Source: an uncultured Phocaeicola sp. (GTDB lineage Bacteria; Bacteroidota; Bacteroidia; Bacteroidales; Bacteroidaceae). From it: a DNA stretch of 59,174 nt. The notes under the pieces were generated by a model. That model saw only the letters and a list, made by a program, of their open reading frames with translations. It had not been told where the DNA came from and ran no database searches. Location: positions 1-59,174 of the forward strand of contig CAUBDX010000019.1 of the NCBI GenBank assembly GCA_958434805.1, read 5' to 3'. The translations under genes and the position numbers were made by a program. Positions 26,741 through 36,300 of the stretch are shown here, one piece after another. Numbering within the stretch: position 1 is the first letter of the stretch; each line of letters begins with the position of its first letter.

Positions 26741-27487
26741 ATGATTATACAGCAAAAACTGGAGGAATGGATAAAGCATCCGGAACTGTTGGATAAAGAC
26801 AGCTTATATGAACTGAAGATGCTTCTGGCACGCTATCCTTATTTCCAAACGGCATGGATTTTGTATTTGAAAAACCTTTTTCTGACGCAGGATCCTTCTT
26901 TTAAGCAGGAGTTGCGCAGGGGAGCATTGTTTGTTGCCGACCTGAGCGTGTTGTTTTATTATATAGAAGGTGAACGATTCCTCATAAAAAAACATGAAAG
27001 GGCAGAGCAAAAGGAAGGAGAAGAGGGGTCAACCGACCGTACGCTTGACTTAATCGACCGCTTTCTTGCCGACTTGTCAGAGCCCGTACCCCAAGAACTC
27101 CCCTTGCCAGAGAGTGCTGCAGCCGATTATACTTCTGTATTGCTGCAAACCGATGCAGACAGCTCTGCCGGACAAACGGCTCCTTTACACGGACAAGCCT
27201 TGATAGACCATTTCATTGAACAGTCGGAAGAAACAATCAATAAAGTTCCGGACGGCGGAGAAGAAGAACCTGTCTTTACAGAAATGCCCGAAAAAGAGAA
27301 AGAGGAAGAAGGGGAAGAGAACTATTTCACTGAAACATTGGCTAAAATCTATGTGAAGCAGCAGCGATATGACAAGGCCTTGGAAATTATTAAAAAATTA
27401 AATTTGAAATATCCAAAAAAAAATACTTACTTTGCAGACCAAATAAGATTTTTAGAAAAACTGATTATTAACGCTAAATCAAAATAA
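26741..27487 (+). CDS. Conserved Bacteroidales protein with C-terminal TPR
   Basis: 248 residues, no signal peptide. The N-terminal ~85 residues (LARYPYFQTAWILYLKNLF) are helical. A Glu/Pro-rich linker follows, then one TPR-like unit, LAKIYVKQQRYDKALEIIKK. It is commonly found between lptE and secG in this group. Function unknown. It stops 5 bases before secG. Confidence 0.75.
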   Translation: MIIQQKLEEWIKHPELLDKDSLYELKMLLARYPYFQTAWILYLKNLFLTQDPSFKQELRRGALFVADLSVLFYYIEGERFLIKKHERAEQKEGEEGSTDRTLDLIDRFLADLSEPVPQELPLPESAAADYTSVLLQTDADSSAGQTAPLHGQALIDHFIEQSEETINKVPDGGEEEPVFTEMPEKEKEEEGEENYFTETLAKIYVKQQRYDKALEIIKKLNLKYPKKNTYFADQIRFLEKLIINAKSK

Positions 27488-27492
27488 CGAAA

Positions 27493-27873
27493 ATGTATCT
27501 ATTATTTATTGTATTGATGGTACTTGCAGCCGTATTGATGTGTTTCGTCGTATTGGTGCAAAACTCAAAAGGAGGAGGTCTTTCTTCAAGCTTCGCATCT
27601 TCAAACCAGATTATGGGTGTCCGGAAGACTACAGATTTTATCGAAAAACTTACGTGGGGGCTGGCTGCCTTTATGGTAGTTATCAGTATTGCAGCTTCTT
27701 ATGTAGTTCCTACTACAGCTGAATCATCTTCAGTTATTATGGAGCAGGCAGTAAAAGAACAGAAAACAAACCCGTTGAACGCTCCTGCCGGTTTTGCTGC
27801 ACCTCAAACAGAAACTCCTGCGGCTGAAACTCCTGCAGCTGATGCTGCTGAAGCAAATGATTCTAAAGAGTAA
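27493..27873 (+). CDS. secG: Preprotein translocase subunit SecG
   Basis: 126 residues. Two membrane helices (1-20 and ~50-72) flank the conserved QNSKGGGLSSSFASSNQIMG loop of SecG. The C-terminal tail of repeated Ala-Glu-Thr-Pro is longer than in E. coli and is common in Bacteroidetes. Part of the SecYEG channel. Last gene of its operon. Confidence 0.95.
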   Translation: MYLLFIVLMVLAAVLMCFVVLVQNSKGGGLSSSFASSNQIMGVRKTTDFIEKLTWGLAAFMVVISIAASYVVPTTAESSSVIMEQAVKEQKTNPLNAPAGFAAPQTETPAAETPAADAAEANDSKE

Positions 27874-27931
27874 TCATTGTAAAACAGCAAAAAGATACTC
27901 GGAAAGCAATCTGTTTTGATTTCGAGAAATA

Positions 27932-27977
27932 AAAGGAATCCGGTAACGTCATAGATTGTGCCGGATTTCTTTTTTTG
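27932..27977 (+). terminator. Terminator after secG
   Basis: 12-bp stem AAAGGAATCCGG / CCGGATTTCTTT (one G-U pair) with a 17-base loop, followed by a T-run. Confidence 0.85.
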
Positions 27978-28064
27978 TTTATTTCTAATGGGTGTAAAAA
28001 TACATTTTAATAATTCCTTAAGCATTCTTTTCTTAAAAACACATATTGTAAATTTCTAACTTCT

Positions 28065-29252
28065 ATGGAACCTAATTTGATTCAGAAAAAAGAACGTATT
28101 TTAGCTGTTGATGCTTTGCGTGGATTTGCTGTTATGGGTATTATGCTGCTTCATAACATTGAGCATTTCAATTTTTATTCGTTTCCGGAAACAACATCTG
28201 CAACCTTGAAAGCTCTTGACAGCTCCTTGTGGGATATGCTTTTCTTTAGTTTTTCCGGAAAAGCATATGCCATTTTTGCTTTATTGTTTGGTTTTACTTT
28301 TTATCTTCAAAGCCGGAGTGCGGAAAAAAGAGGTGAAGATTTTAAAAACCGTTACATGTGGCGTTTGGTTCTGCTATTGGGATTCGGCTTTATCAATGCT
28401 TGTTTCTTTCCGGGTGAAATTTTGGTGCTTTATGCGATTCTTGGCTTTATCTTAGTTCCGGTGCGCCATTGGGAAAATAAGCCTTTATTTATATTGGCTC
28501 TTGTCTTGATGCTTCAGCCGGTAGAGTGGGTTAAGGTATTGGCAGCCCTGTTTAATCCGGATTTTGCTCCCAAGCAGATGATTTTTTCTTTAGGTGATGT
28601 TTATCCGCAGTTAGGAGGAACATCTCTTGTTGACATGATTAAAGCTAATTTTGTTACCGGACAGCTGGCAAGTTTGAATTGGGCATGGTGTTACGGGCGT
28701 GTATGTCAAACCTGTTCTTTGTTTATTTTGGGTATGCTATTAGGCCGTTTAGGTTATTTCAGTGCCTCTACTGCCGAATCACTGGCTAAGTCTCGTCTGT
28801 TTTGGCAGCGTGTATTATGTCTTTCTTTACCCGTCGCAGTATTGATGTATTATTTCAAGCGATTTGTATTTACCCAAATAGAGTCGGCTTTTATTTTAGA
28901 CAGCATGGAAACAATTCTTAATTCTTGGTACAATTTGTTTTTTATGTTATCTATGGTTGGAGCTTTTCTGCTGCTTTATTGGGCTAATGACGGAAAGGTT
29001 CAGCGCATTCTTGCTCCTTACGGGCAGATGAGCCTTACAGACTATGTTATGCAGTCAGTGGTGGGAAGTTTCTTATATTTCGGCTACGGACTGGAATTGC
29101 ATAAGGTGGTTGGTACAACTTACAGTTTGCTTATCGGTTGCCTGTTTTTCTTGGCTCAGCTGGCGTTTGCTCATTGGTGGTTCCGCCATTACAAACGTGG
29201 TCCGCTGGAAACCGTATGGCATAAACTTACTTGGCTGAAAAGTGGTCGCTGA
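28065..29252 (+). CDS. DUF418 family membrane protein
   Basis: 395 residues with about eight to ten helices. RILAVDALRGFAVMGIMLLHNI is the conserved N-terminus. The DUF418 domain lies at the C-terminal end (APYGQMSLTDYVMQSVVGS, FAHWWFRHYKRGPLETVW). The family is related to acyltransferase-like integral membrane proteins; function unknown. Monocistronic. Confidence 0.85.
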   Translation: MEPNLIQKKERILAVDALRGFAVMGIMLLHNIEHFNFYSFPETTSATLKALDSSLWDMLFFSFSGKAYAIFALLFGFTFYLQSRSAEKRGEDFKNRYMWRLVLLLGFGFINACFFPGEILVLYAILGFILVPVRHWENKPLFILALVLMLQPVEWVKVLAALFNPDFAPKQMIFSLGDVYPQLGGTSLVDMIKANFVTGQLASLNWAWCYGRVCQTCSLFILGMLLGRLGYFSASTAESLAKSRLFWQRVLCLSLPVAVLMYYFKRFVFTQIESAFILDSMETILNSWYNLFFMLSMVGAFLLLYWANDGKVQRILAPYGQMSLTDYVMQSVVGSFLYFGYGLELHKVVGTTYSLLIGCLFFLAQLAFAHWWFRHYKRGPLETVWHKLTWLKSGR

Positions 29253-29276
29253 TTCCGCGAGTTGATGAAATGAAAC

Positions 29277-29328
29277 GTTTAGGCATTTTGCTTTAAGTGG
29301 ATAGACGTTTTGTTTGGAATGCCTAAGC
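29277..29328. repeat. Hairpin, dispersed repeat copy 2
   Basis: Arms GTTTAGGCATT / AATGCCTAAGC (one G-U pair) with a 30-base loop. The right half TAGACGTTTTGTTTGGAATG differs from the 4545-4630 hairpin at only a few positions. It lies just after the DUF418 stop. Confidence 0.65.
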
Positions 29329-29341
29329 ATATAGAACAAAA

Positions 29342-29369
29342 AAAAGAGGGTGTATTTGCACCCTCTTTT
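29342..29369. terminator. Bidirectional terminator between DUF418 and rubrerythrin genes
   Basis: 11-bp perfect stem AAAAGAGGGTG / CACCCTCTTTT with loop TATTTG, A-run on the left and T-run on the right. Confidence 0.92.
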
Positions 29370-29398
29370 GCTATCTGGATTTCTATGTTAAATCCGGA

Positions 29399-29950
29399 TT
29401 ATTTCTTGAAGTATCTGTTGTACAAACCTTCAAAGCCTTTACCGTGACGAGCTTCGTCTTTAGCCATTTCGTGAACAGTATCGTGGATAGCATCCAAGTT
29501 CAAAGCCTTAGCACGAGTAGCGATACGTTTCTTGTCTTCGCATGCACCGCATTCAGCATTCATACGTTTTTCCAAGTTTGTTTTAGTATCCCATACGCAG
29601 TCGCCCAGCAATTCTGCAAATTTAGCAGCGTGTTCAGCTTCTTCCCAAGCATAGCGTTTGAAAGCTTCAGCAACTTCAGGATAACCTTCGCGGTCAGCCT
29701 GACGGCTCATAGCCAAGTACATACCAACTTCTGTGCATTCACCCATGAAGTGATTGTTTAAGTCTTTAATCATTTCGTCGTCGCAGCCTTTAGCAACACC
29801 GATTACGTGTTCGTCAACGAAGTTCAAACCGCCTTCAGCTTCTTCCATTTCTTTGAATTTTGAAGCAGGAGCTTTACACAATGGACACTTTTCAGGTGCA
29901 GTTTCGCCTTCATGGATGTAACCACATACAGTACAGATAAATTTTTTCAT
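29399..29950 (-). CDS. Rubrerythrin with N-terminal rubredoxin domain (reverse rubrerythrin)
   Basis: 183 residues. The rubredoxin Fe(Cys)4 site comes first (CTVCGYIH and CPLCKAP, residues ~6-28). The diiron domain follows, with ligand motifs [16 protein letters not shown] and DEARHG. The domain order is reversed compared with classical rubrerythrin. It reduces H2O2 in the cytoplasm of anaerobes. It lies 46 bases behind the Fur-family gene on the same strand. Confidence 0.95.
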   Translation of the reverse strand: MKKFICTVCGYIHEGETAPEKCPLCKAPASKFKEMEEAEGGLNFVDEHVIGVAKGCDDEMIKDLNNHFMGECTEVGMYLAMSRQADREGYPEVAEAFKRYAWEEAEHAAKFAELLGDCVWDTKTNLEKRMNAECGACEDKKRIATRAKALNLDAIHDTVHEMAKDEARHGKGFEGLYNRYFKK

Positions 29951-29996
29951 GTTCTTAAAATTTTAGTTATTAGTAATATCGTTAAGTAAAACTTAT

Positions 29997-30419
29997 TCAG
30001 TTTTTAAAATTCTCTTTCTCTTTGCAAGATGGACAAATTCCTTTATAATAGCGATGTGCCTCTTCTACGATGAAACCCTCTTGTTCCATGTTTTGCGTTT
30101 CTTCATTTCGCGATAGAAACGGGATGTCATAAATCTTTCCACATGACTTACATTGGAAATGGGCATGAGCAGAAAGGTCGCCGTCAAAGCAGGCATTACG
30201 CTCATCAATAGTCAACATAACTGCAGCCCCATGCTCAACAAACAACTTTAATGTATTATATACTGTTGTCTTTGAAAGGGTAGGAATATCTTTGCAGAGA
30301 GCCATGTAAATCTCATCAATGCAGGGATGAGTTTTGTGCTTCAGCAAATAATCCATAATTGCAATGCGTTGTACGGATGGCTTAATATTATAGCTAATCA
30401 AGTATTCGTAAACGTTCAT
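29997..30419 (-). CDS. Fur family regulator, PerR-like
   Basis: 140 residues from the ATG at 30419; a TTG four codons upstream is less likely. Winged helix with KPSVQRIAIMDYLLKHKTHP and LSKTTVYNTLKLFVEHG; metal-site region AHAHFQCKSCGKIYD and C-terminal CPSCK, so two CxxC pairs for structural zinc. Because it precedes rubrerythrin and has a dyad at its own start, it is likely a peroxide-sensing PerR-type repressor that controls itself and rubrerythrin. Confidence 0.85.
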   Translation of the reverse strand: MNVYEYLISYNIKPSVQRIAIMDYLLKHKTHPCIDEIYMALCKDIPTLSKTTVYNTLKLFVEHGAAVMLTIDERNACFDGDLSAHAHFQCKSCGKIYDIPFLSRNEETQNMEQEGFIVEEAHRYYKGICPSCKEKENFKN

Positions 30420-30434
30420 ATATTCTTTCAACTC

Positions 30435-30447
30435 TGTAATTGTTACA
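30435..30447. promoter_or_regulatory. Candidate PerR/Fur-type operator
   Basis: Perfect 5-3-5 palindrome TGTAA-TTG-TTACA, 15 bases before the ATG of the Fur-family gene and just downstream of its -7 box, a position suited to self-repression. Confidence 0.5.
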
Positions 30448-30462
30448 AATTTAATTCAAAGG

Positions 30463-30492
30463 CAAAGGTACAAAGATTTTTCAGAAAAACAA
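30463..30492 (-). promoter_or_regulatory. Promoter of the PerR-like - rubrerythrin unit
   Basis: Minus-strand -7 TACCTTTG (30470-30463) and TTG (30492-30490) as -33, spacing 19. Confidence 0.65.
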
Positions 30493-30522
30493 GGGAGAAG
30501 AAGATTTTTTTTATTTTTTTAC

Positions 30523-30557
30523 TTTTGGTGTTGTCTCGCATTTATTCGTTATTTTTG
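30523..30557 (+). promoter_or_regulatory. Promoter of nadE
   Basis: -33 TTTTG at 30523-30527 and -7 TATTTTTG at 30550-30557, spacing 22. The ATG at 30587 is 29 bases downstream. Confidence 0.6.
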
Positions 30558-30586
30558 CAATGATTATTATTTATATTATATAAAGT

Positions 30587-32524
30587 ATGAAATTTGGCTT
30601 TGTGAAAGTGGCGGCAGCTATTCCGGCAGTAAAGGTAGCTGACTGTAAGTTTAATGCACAGCAGGCTGAGAAGCAGATTGTGATAGCCGACGGAAAAGGT
30701 GTTCAGATTTTGGTTTTTCCGGAGTTGAATCTGACAGGGTATTCATGTGCCGATTTGTTCGGTCAGCAGATCTTGCTTGAAGAAGCAGAGCTTGCCTTGA
30801 TGCAGATCATGAACAATACGCGGCAACTTGACATCATCTCGATTGTAGGGATGCCTGTAGTGGTAAACTCTACTTTGATGAACTGTGCGGTGGTATTTCA
30901 GCGGGGTAAGATTTTAGGAGTTGTTCCTAAAACCTACCTTCCTAACTATAAGGAGTTTTATGAGCAACGTTGGTTTACTTCTGCTCTCTCTCATCCGGAA
31001 ACGATGACTGTACGCTTGTGTGGTCAGCTGGTTCCTGTAAATGCCAACTTACTGTTTGACACTCCGGATGTATGTTTCGGGGTAGAAATTTGTGAAGATG
31101 TGTGGGCTACTATTCCGCCGAGTTCTTCATTGGCATTAAAAGGAGCAGAAATCATCTTTAACATGTCGGCCGATACAGAAAATATTAGTAAGCATCAATA
31201 CCTGCGTTCGCTGTTGTCACAGCAGTCGGCACGCTGTCTGGCTGGATATGTTTTTGCCTCGTCCGGATTTGGAGAATCAACAACCGATGTGGTGTTTGCC
31301 GGAAATGCCCTGATTTATGAAAATGGTGCCTTGCTGGCAGCTTCAGAGCGTTTTTCATTTGAAGAGCAGCTTGTAGCCACTGAGATTGATGTAGAGCGTT
31401 TGCGAGGAGAACGTCTGATGAATACAACCTTTGCTGCGAGCGTATCTCAGTATGCTCAAGTGCCGGCACAGCATATAGCTACCGAGCTGGTTACCGGGCG
31501 TGACTTGAGTTTGACCCGTGTGGTCGACCCTCATCCTTTTATTCCGGCAAGCGGCAATCTTTTGGATGAACGTTGCGAAGAGATATTCTCTATTCAGGTG
31601 GCGGGATTGGCGAAGCGTTTGCTTCATACGAATTGCAAGACGGTAGTGGTAGGCATTTCCGGAGGGCTGGACTCTACGCTGGCTTTGCTGGTTTGTGTGA
31701 AAACATTCGATAAGTTAGGTCTTTCGCGGAAAGGAATCATAGGTATTACCATGCCGGGATTTGGTACGACCGACCGCACGTATAACAATGCACTGACTCT
31801 GATGAGTTCTTTACAGGTTACTGTAGAAGAAATAAGTATCAAGGATGCCTGTATCCAGCATTTTCAGGATATTGGTCATGATATGTCTGTTCATGATGTT
31901 ACCTACGAAAATGGACAGGCGCGTGAGCGTACACAAATCCTGATGGATTATGCCAACAAGGTGGGCGGGCTGGTTATCGGTACAGGTGACCTTTCTGAGC
32001 TGGCATTAGGATGGGCTACTTACAATGGTGATCATATGTCAATGTATGGAGTAAATGCCAGCATTCCTAAAACGCTGGTGCGTTATCTGGTTGGTTGGGT
32101 GGCACAGACTGGGGTTGACGTCTTGTCGCGTAACACGCTGCTTGACATCATTGATACCCCGATTAGTCCGGAACTGATACCTGCCGATGAGAACGGAAAC
32201 ATCAAGCAGAAGACGGAAGATTTGGTAGGTCCGTATGAACTTCATGATTTCTTCCTTTACCATTTCCTCCGTTTCGGTTCCCGTCCGGCCAAGATTTTTT
32301 ATTTAGCAGAAGTTGCTTTTCGTGGAGTATACGACAGTACGACAATCAAGAAATGGTTAACCAACTTTTGCCGTCGTTTCTTTGCCCAGCAGTTTAAGCG
32401 TTCTTGTTTGCCCGACGGTCCTAAGGTGGGTTCTGTTTCCTTGAGTCCCCGTGGAGATTGGCGTATGCCGAGCGATGCAAGTGCAGCTTTATGGCTGAAA
32501 GAGTGTGAAGAGTTACAGGCTTGA
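30587..32524 (+). CDS. nadE: Glutamine-dependent NAD(+) synthetase
   Basis: 645 residues, the two-domain form. The N-terminal nitrilase-like glutaminase has the Glu-Lys-Cys triad in FPELNLTGY, PKTYLPNY and EICEDVW (C169). The C-terminal synthetase has the ATP loop GISGGLDST (~354-362) and GTGDLSELALGW. It converts deamido-NAD to NAD using glutamine and ATP. Convergent with the SDR gene. Confidence 0.96.
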   Translation: MKFGFVKVAAAIPAVKVADCKFNAQQAEKQIVIADGKGVQILVFPELNLTGYSCADLFGQQILLEEAELALMQIMNNTRQLDIISIVGMPVVVNSTLMNCAVVFQRGKILGVVPKTYLPNYKEFYEQRWFTSALSHPETMTVRLCGQLVPVNANLLFDTPDVCFGVEICEDVWATIPPSSSLALKGAEIIFNMSADTENISKHQYLRSLLSQQSARCLAGYVFASSGFGESTTDVVFAGNALIYENGALLAASERFSFEEQLVATEIDVERLRGERLMNTTFAASVSQYAQVPAQHIATELVTGRDLSLTRVVDPHPFIPASGNLLDERCEEIFSIQVAGLAKRLLHTNCKTVVVGISGGLDSTLALLVCVKTFDKLGLSRKGIIGITMPGFGTTDRTYNNALTLMSSLQVTVEEISIKDACIQHFQDIGHDMSVHDVTYENGQARERTQILMDYANKVGGLVIGTGDLSELALGWATYNGDHMSMYGVNASIPKTLVRYLVGWVAQTGVDVLSRNTLLDIIDTPISPELIPADENGNIKQKTEDLVGPYELHDFFLYHFLRFGSRPAKIFYLAEVAFRGVYDSTTIKKWLTNFCRRFFAQQFKRSCLPDGPKVGSVSLSPRGDWRMPSDASAALWLKECEELQA

Positions 32525-32539
32525 TGTGAAGATGGTATT

Positions 32540-32571
32540 ACCTGCCTGCTTTTAATTGCGGACAGGCAGGT
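32540..32571. terminator. Hairpin between nadE and the SDR gene
   Basis: 9-bp perfect arms ACCTGCCTG / CAGGCAGGT with a 14-base loop. The SDR stop codon at 32552 lies within the loop. No T-run follows, so termination may be weak. Confidence 0.55.
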
Positions 32572-33304
32572 GTTTCCAAATAAATGACGGAATAAGTTTC
32601 CAGAAAAATACTAATATGCGGTAGCGCCAGTCAATAATGACGGTGCGCTTCCGCTTTTTTAATGCCCGTAGGATGTGATGTGCTACGCGCTGTACATCCA
32701 TTAAGAGAGGGTAGTTTTTCCCGTCATTTAACAGGCCGGTAGCCACAAACCCGGGGCGGATATCTGTAAACTTTATAGGGATGTGCTGCATGTTTGCCAG
32801 TTGCTCCAAGGCATCGATATAGGTGTTTTGAAAGCGTTTTGTGGCAGAATAGGCAGGGGCGATACCCAACCCTTTGGTTCCGGCAATAGAACTGATAACA
32901 GCGATGTGTCCTTTTCCTTGTTTCTGAAAATAATGAAAGGCAGTAGTAACCATCCGCACAAATCCGGTACCATTGGTTTCTAAGGTATTCAGTTCGGTGT
33001 CTGGTTTTAAGGTAAAGTTCTGATGACCTATACCCGAGCTGTGGAAATATAAATCCATTCCTCCCAAATCATTGATAAGTTGAAGAAGTTCTTCTCCTGC
33101 ATGCGGCTGGCGGATATCAATTACGCGGGTCCGGACACGTTCAGGAGCTTGAGACTGCAGTGTTTGCAGTTCGTTTTCACGGCGGCCGGCTATGCCTAAA
33201 TGCCACCCTTCGGCAAGCAGTAAGCGTGCTGTTTCGTATCCTATACCGGAGGTGGCTCCCATGATGACGGCTCGTTTGATGGAGGGAGATGACAGATGAT
33301 TCAT
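32552..33304 (-). CDS. Short-chain dehydrogenase/reductase
   Basis: 250 residues. The NAD(P) loop GATSGIGYETARLL begins at ~16, the catalytic pair is in YSATKRF (Y-x-x-x-K), and the Ser is in ISSIAG. After the Tyr, RPGFVATGLL is the usual PG motif. A hydrophobic C-terminus (RILVFFWKLIPSFIW) may touch the membrane, as in DltE-like SDRs. Substrate unknown. Confidence 0.9.
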   Translation of the reverse strand: MNHLSSPSIKRAVIMGATSGIGYETARLLLAEGWHLGIAGRRENELQTLQSQAPERVRTRVIDIRQPHAGEELLQLINDLGGMDLYFHSSGIGHQNFTLKPDTELNTLETNGTGFVRMVTTAFHYFQKQGKGHIAVISSIAGTKGLGIAPAYSATKRFQNTYIDALEQLANMQHIPIKFTDIRPGFVATGLLNDGKNYPLLMDVQRVAHHILRALKKRKRTVIIDWRYRILVFFWKLIPSFIWKHLPVRN

Positions 33305-33357
33305 AAGTGATATGTGGTTAGTTATCGATTTGTGGATTGGTCATTGAAAAGAAATCG

Positions 33358-36300
33358 TTATTTATTGCTGCGAATTTCATATAAAAACTCCCGGTATGAG
33401 GGAGCGTTTATTTCACTTTTCTGATAATAGAACTTTCCCATAAGAGGCATTTGTGGGTTTAAAGGCTTCATGCTGAGACTTAACCTGTTACAGAAAGTGG
33501 TATATGAATGGCTGCTGGCACAAGTTCCTGCATCGTCTCGGTAAATCAGCAGATAATGGTTTAAGGGACGGGCATGTATCAGCTGATTTATCTGCAAGGC
33601 TAAACTGCATGCCTCATCGGTTGAAATCCGGTCGAATACGTTTGAAAGATTGAAAATAATCAGTTCCGGTACGATGGCATGGGCAGACCAGAATTCGGAC
33701 TTGACAGCTTGTAGGCGTGGATAAAAATGAGTGTATACGTGGCTGTATGCTTTAGTCTGGAAAAAAGCCTGTGCTGTATTTTCCATCAGCTCTGATGCAA
33801 ACACACCCACATAAGTAAGGTCAACATGAGGAAAGCGTCGGCACATATCGGTAAAGGCCAATCCTGAAGAACCGGCTTCGTTCGATAAATCGCAGAAAAC
33901 CATGCGCCCTGATACATTCCGGATTGCATTTCCCAGCCAAGTTCCGCATGCTTCGAAAAGAGCCTGGGCTGCAAGATATTGTTTTCGCATATAATACAAA
34001 TTATATTGATATATGCGTGATGATACAAGTGAGTCAGGATTACTAAAGTCCATACGTCCGTAGCTTACGGCTTCTCGGTGAGCTGCCGTTTTTTCAGGAG
34101 TTTCTCCGGTAGGGAACACCATATGAAACGTTTCGCTGAAATGCTCCGGTAGAGTATATATAGGGTCCTGTAAATCCCATTCAGCATCATATTCGGGTAT
34201 TGTGAATTGACCTCGGCAGAAGTCTTCAGCCGTTGTTTCAATGTATCCGTTATTCATGCGGATATATTCCATGAGCTTATAAAAAGTAAGGTTGGCTCCT
34301 AAAATTTCGGGGTTTCCGGTAAGGAGTAACTGTTTGCGTGCTCGCGTAATGGCTACATTCAGTTTCCGGTCGATAGTGAATCCTTCCTCTTGGAATGTAT
34401 TGGAAGTGAGAAAGTTGAGCTGACTGAAATTCTGTATAGTAAACGAATAGATAATTACATCCCGCTGGCTTCCTTGATAACGCTCTACCGTATCAATGGA
34501 TATTTCAGATAATTCTGGAATGCCTGTCAGTGAGATTTCCTTCCTGATCATGGCTATCTGGTTGCGGTAAGGTACGATGACGCCTACCGTTTGATACGGA
34601 CTAAACGTTCCGCTGGCAAGCCGATAAATACGTTCCAGTAATTTGGCAACAATACGTGCTTCGTTCTGGTTTGTTTTTTCCGACAGATTCGGATTGTCCG
34701 GAGTTTCAGCCGGGATAAACACCATACGTCGCTCTGTTAGTAACCGGTCAATATTATTTTGAATTTCACATGCGCAGCTGTACGGGTAAGCTTCCTCTTG
34801 ATGGGGAAGGGGGACAGGCTCCAGATGTTCATTATAGTAAAAAGCATTGTTGGGAAATTCAGCAATGGCAGGGTGCATACGTCCTTGTTTATGCAGAATG
34901 CTTCGGAAACGTTCGTTGCTTTGTTTGTAAAGCCGTTCAAAGAGCGAACTTCTGCAGTCGTTTAGACCGATGGCCTGTAGGAGTGGATCGGTTACAGAGG
35001 CTTCTTCTGCACTTTGCTGACTAATGGCTGGCAGTTGTTTATAATCGCCTATCAGAATGAACTTATCAATCGCATTCTGCGTGTTATGACGTGCAGAAAG
35101 AATACCTATAAGGTCGGGCTCAAGAATCTGTGATGCTTCATCAATGATAGCTAAGTTAAAATGCTTGAGGTTAAAGAGATGAAGCCTGTTATTGAAGGAT
35201 GTGGTGGTACCTACAAAGATACGCGTCTGATCAATTTTTTTGCGGATATCTATGAGCTTGGGGCAATCTTTTAAACTGTTTTTCAAGAGGAAAGGGATGA
35301 AACGCTTGTCGCATGACAGTTCATGCCCCATACGGATGAAAGGCGTGTGGCTGGCAATGCCGGAACTGACCAGCATGTTGCAGATTTCATCAACGGCCCG
35401 GTTTGTATATGAGAGGAGCAGTAAAGAGGTGTTTTCTTCACTGAGAGCTTCTTCCACCATATAGCGCAAGGCACACGAGGTCTTGCCGGTACCCGGAGGT
35501 CCGACCAGCAGGAAGTAATCGTTGGCTTGTTTTTCTTTTAAGATGAGCTCGTCAAAACGCTCTCCGTATGTGCGGTTTAATACCTTTGTTTCATTGTAAG
35601 AGGGCGTACGTTGACCGAGCAGAAGCTCTTTGCGGTCAGCGCATGCTGAAAGAAAGGCATACAGTCCCCGAATGGCACTGGTTGTTGAAACATCAGATGC
35701 ATCATGTTCAACTGCAAAGGTCTGGTCTTCGCCTCCGATAATATCTTTATTTTGCTGTCCGTTACGTAGTAAAATGGTAATTTGTTCTGTTTGAATATCC
35801 AGAATATTTCCCTTCATTAAGATTTGTCTCCTCAGGTCAGGATAATCTTGGTAAGCATAAAGGATGATAATATCTCCCGTTCGGAAGTTCGGAAGAAAAT
35901 CTTCGCCTTGCTGTGGAATTTTTAATTCAATAATGTCATATCCTTTTCCCGGACCACTTTTTTGCTTGTTACTTATGGTTAATCCTATCAAAATATTTCC
36001 TGCTTCTATCTTTTCGTTGAGCGGGGTGTGCCAAGTGCCGGCAAATCCTTTTGCCGCATCGTTTCGTCCTCCGGTTTTGTTGAGCAGCTGCTCTTTAGAA
36101 ACGAAAGTAAAGAAACGCTGGAAGTAGGCCCGCTCTAAGGGCGTACATCGTTTCAGTGTATCAATCGTTTGTTGCAGTTCGGGCTCTTGAAAGTCGGTCC
36201 ATAGCTTGTTATGTACTTGAAATTCATTTAATAAATCTGTTGAAAGATTTTCTGTGAAAGATGCAATGGCACCCTCGCTGAGAGCAATTTCATTGCTTAC

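Noticed and set aside
27800..27860. Repeats in the secG tail
   Set aside because: Short Ala-Glu-Thr-Pro low-complexity repeats typical of SecG tails in this group; not a mobile or regulatory repeat.
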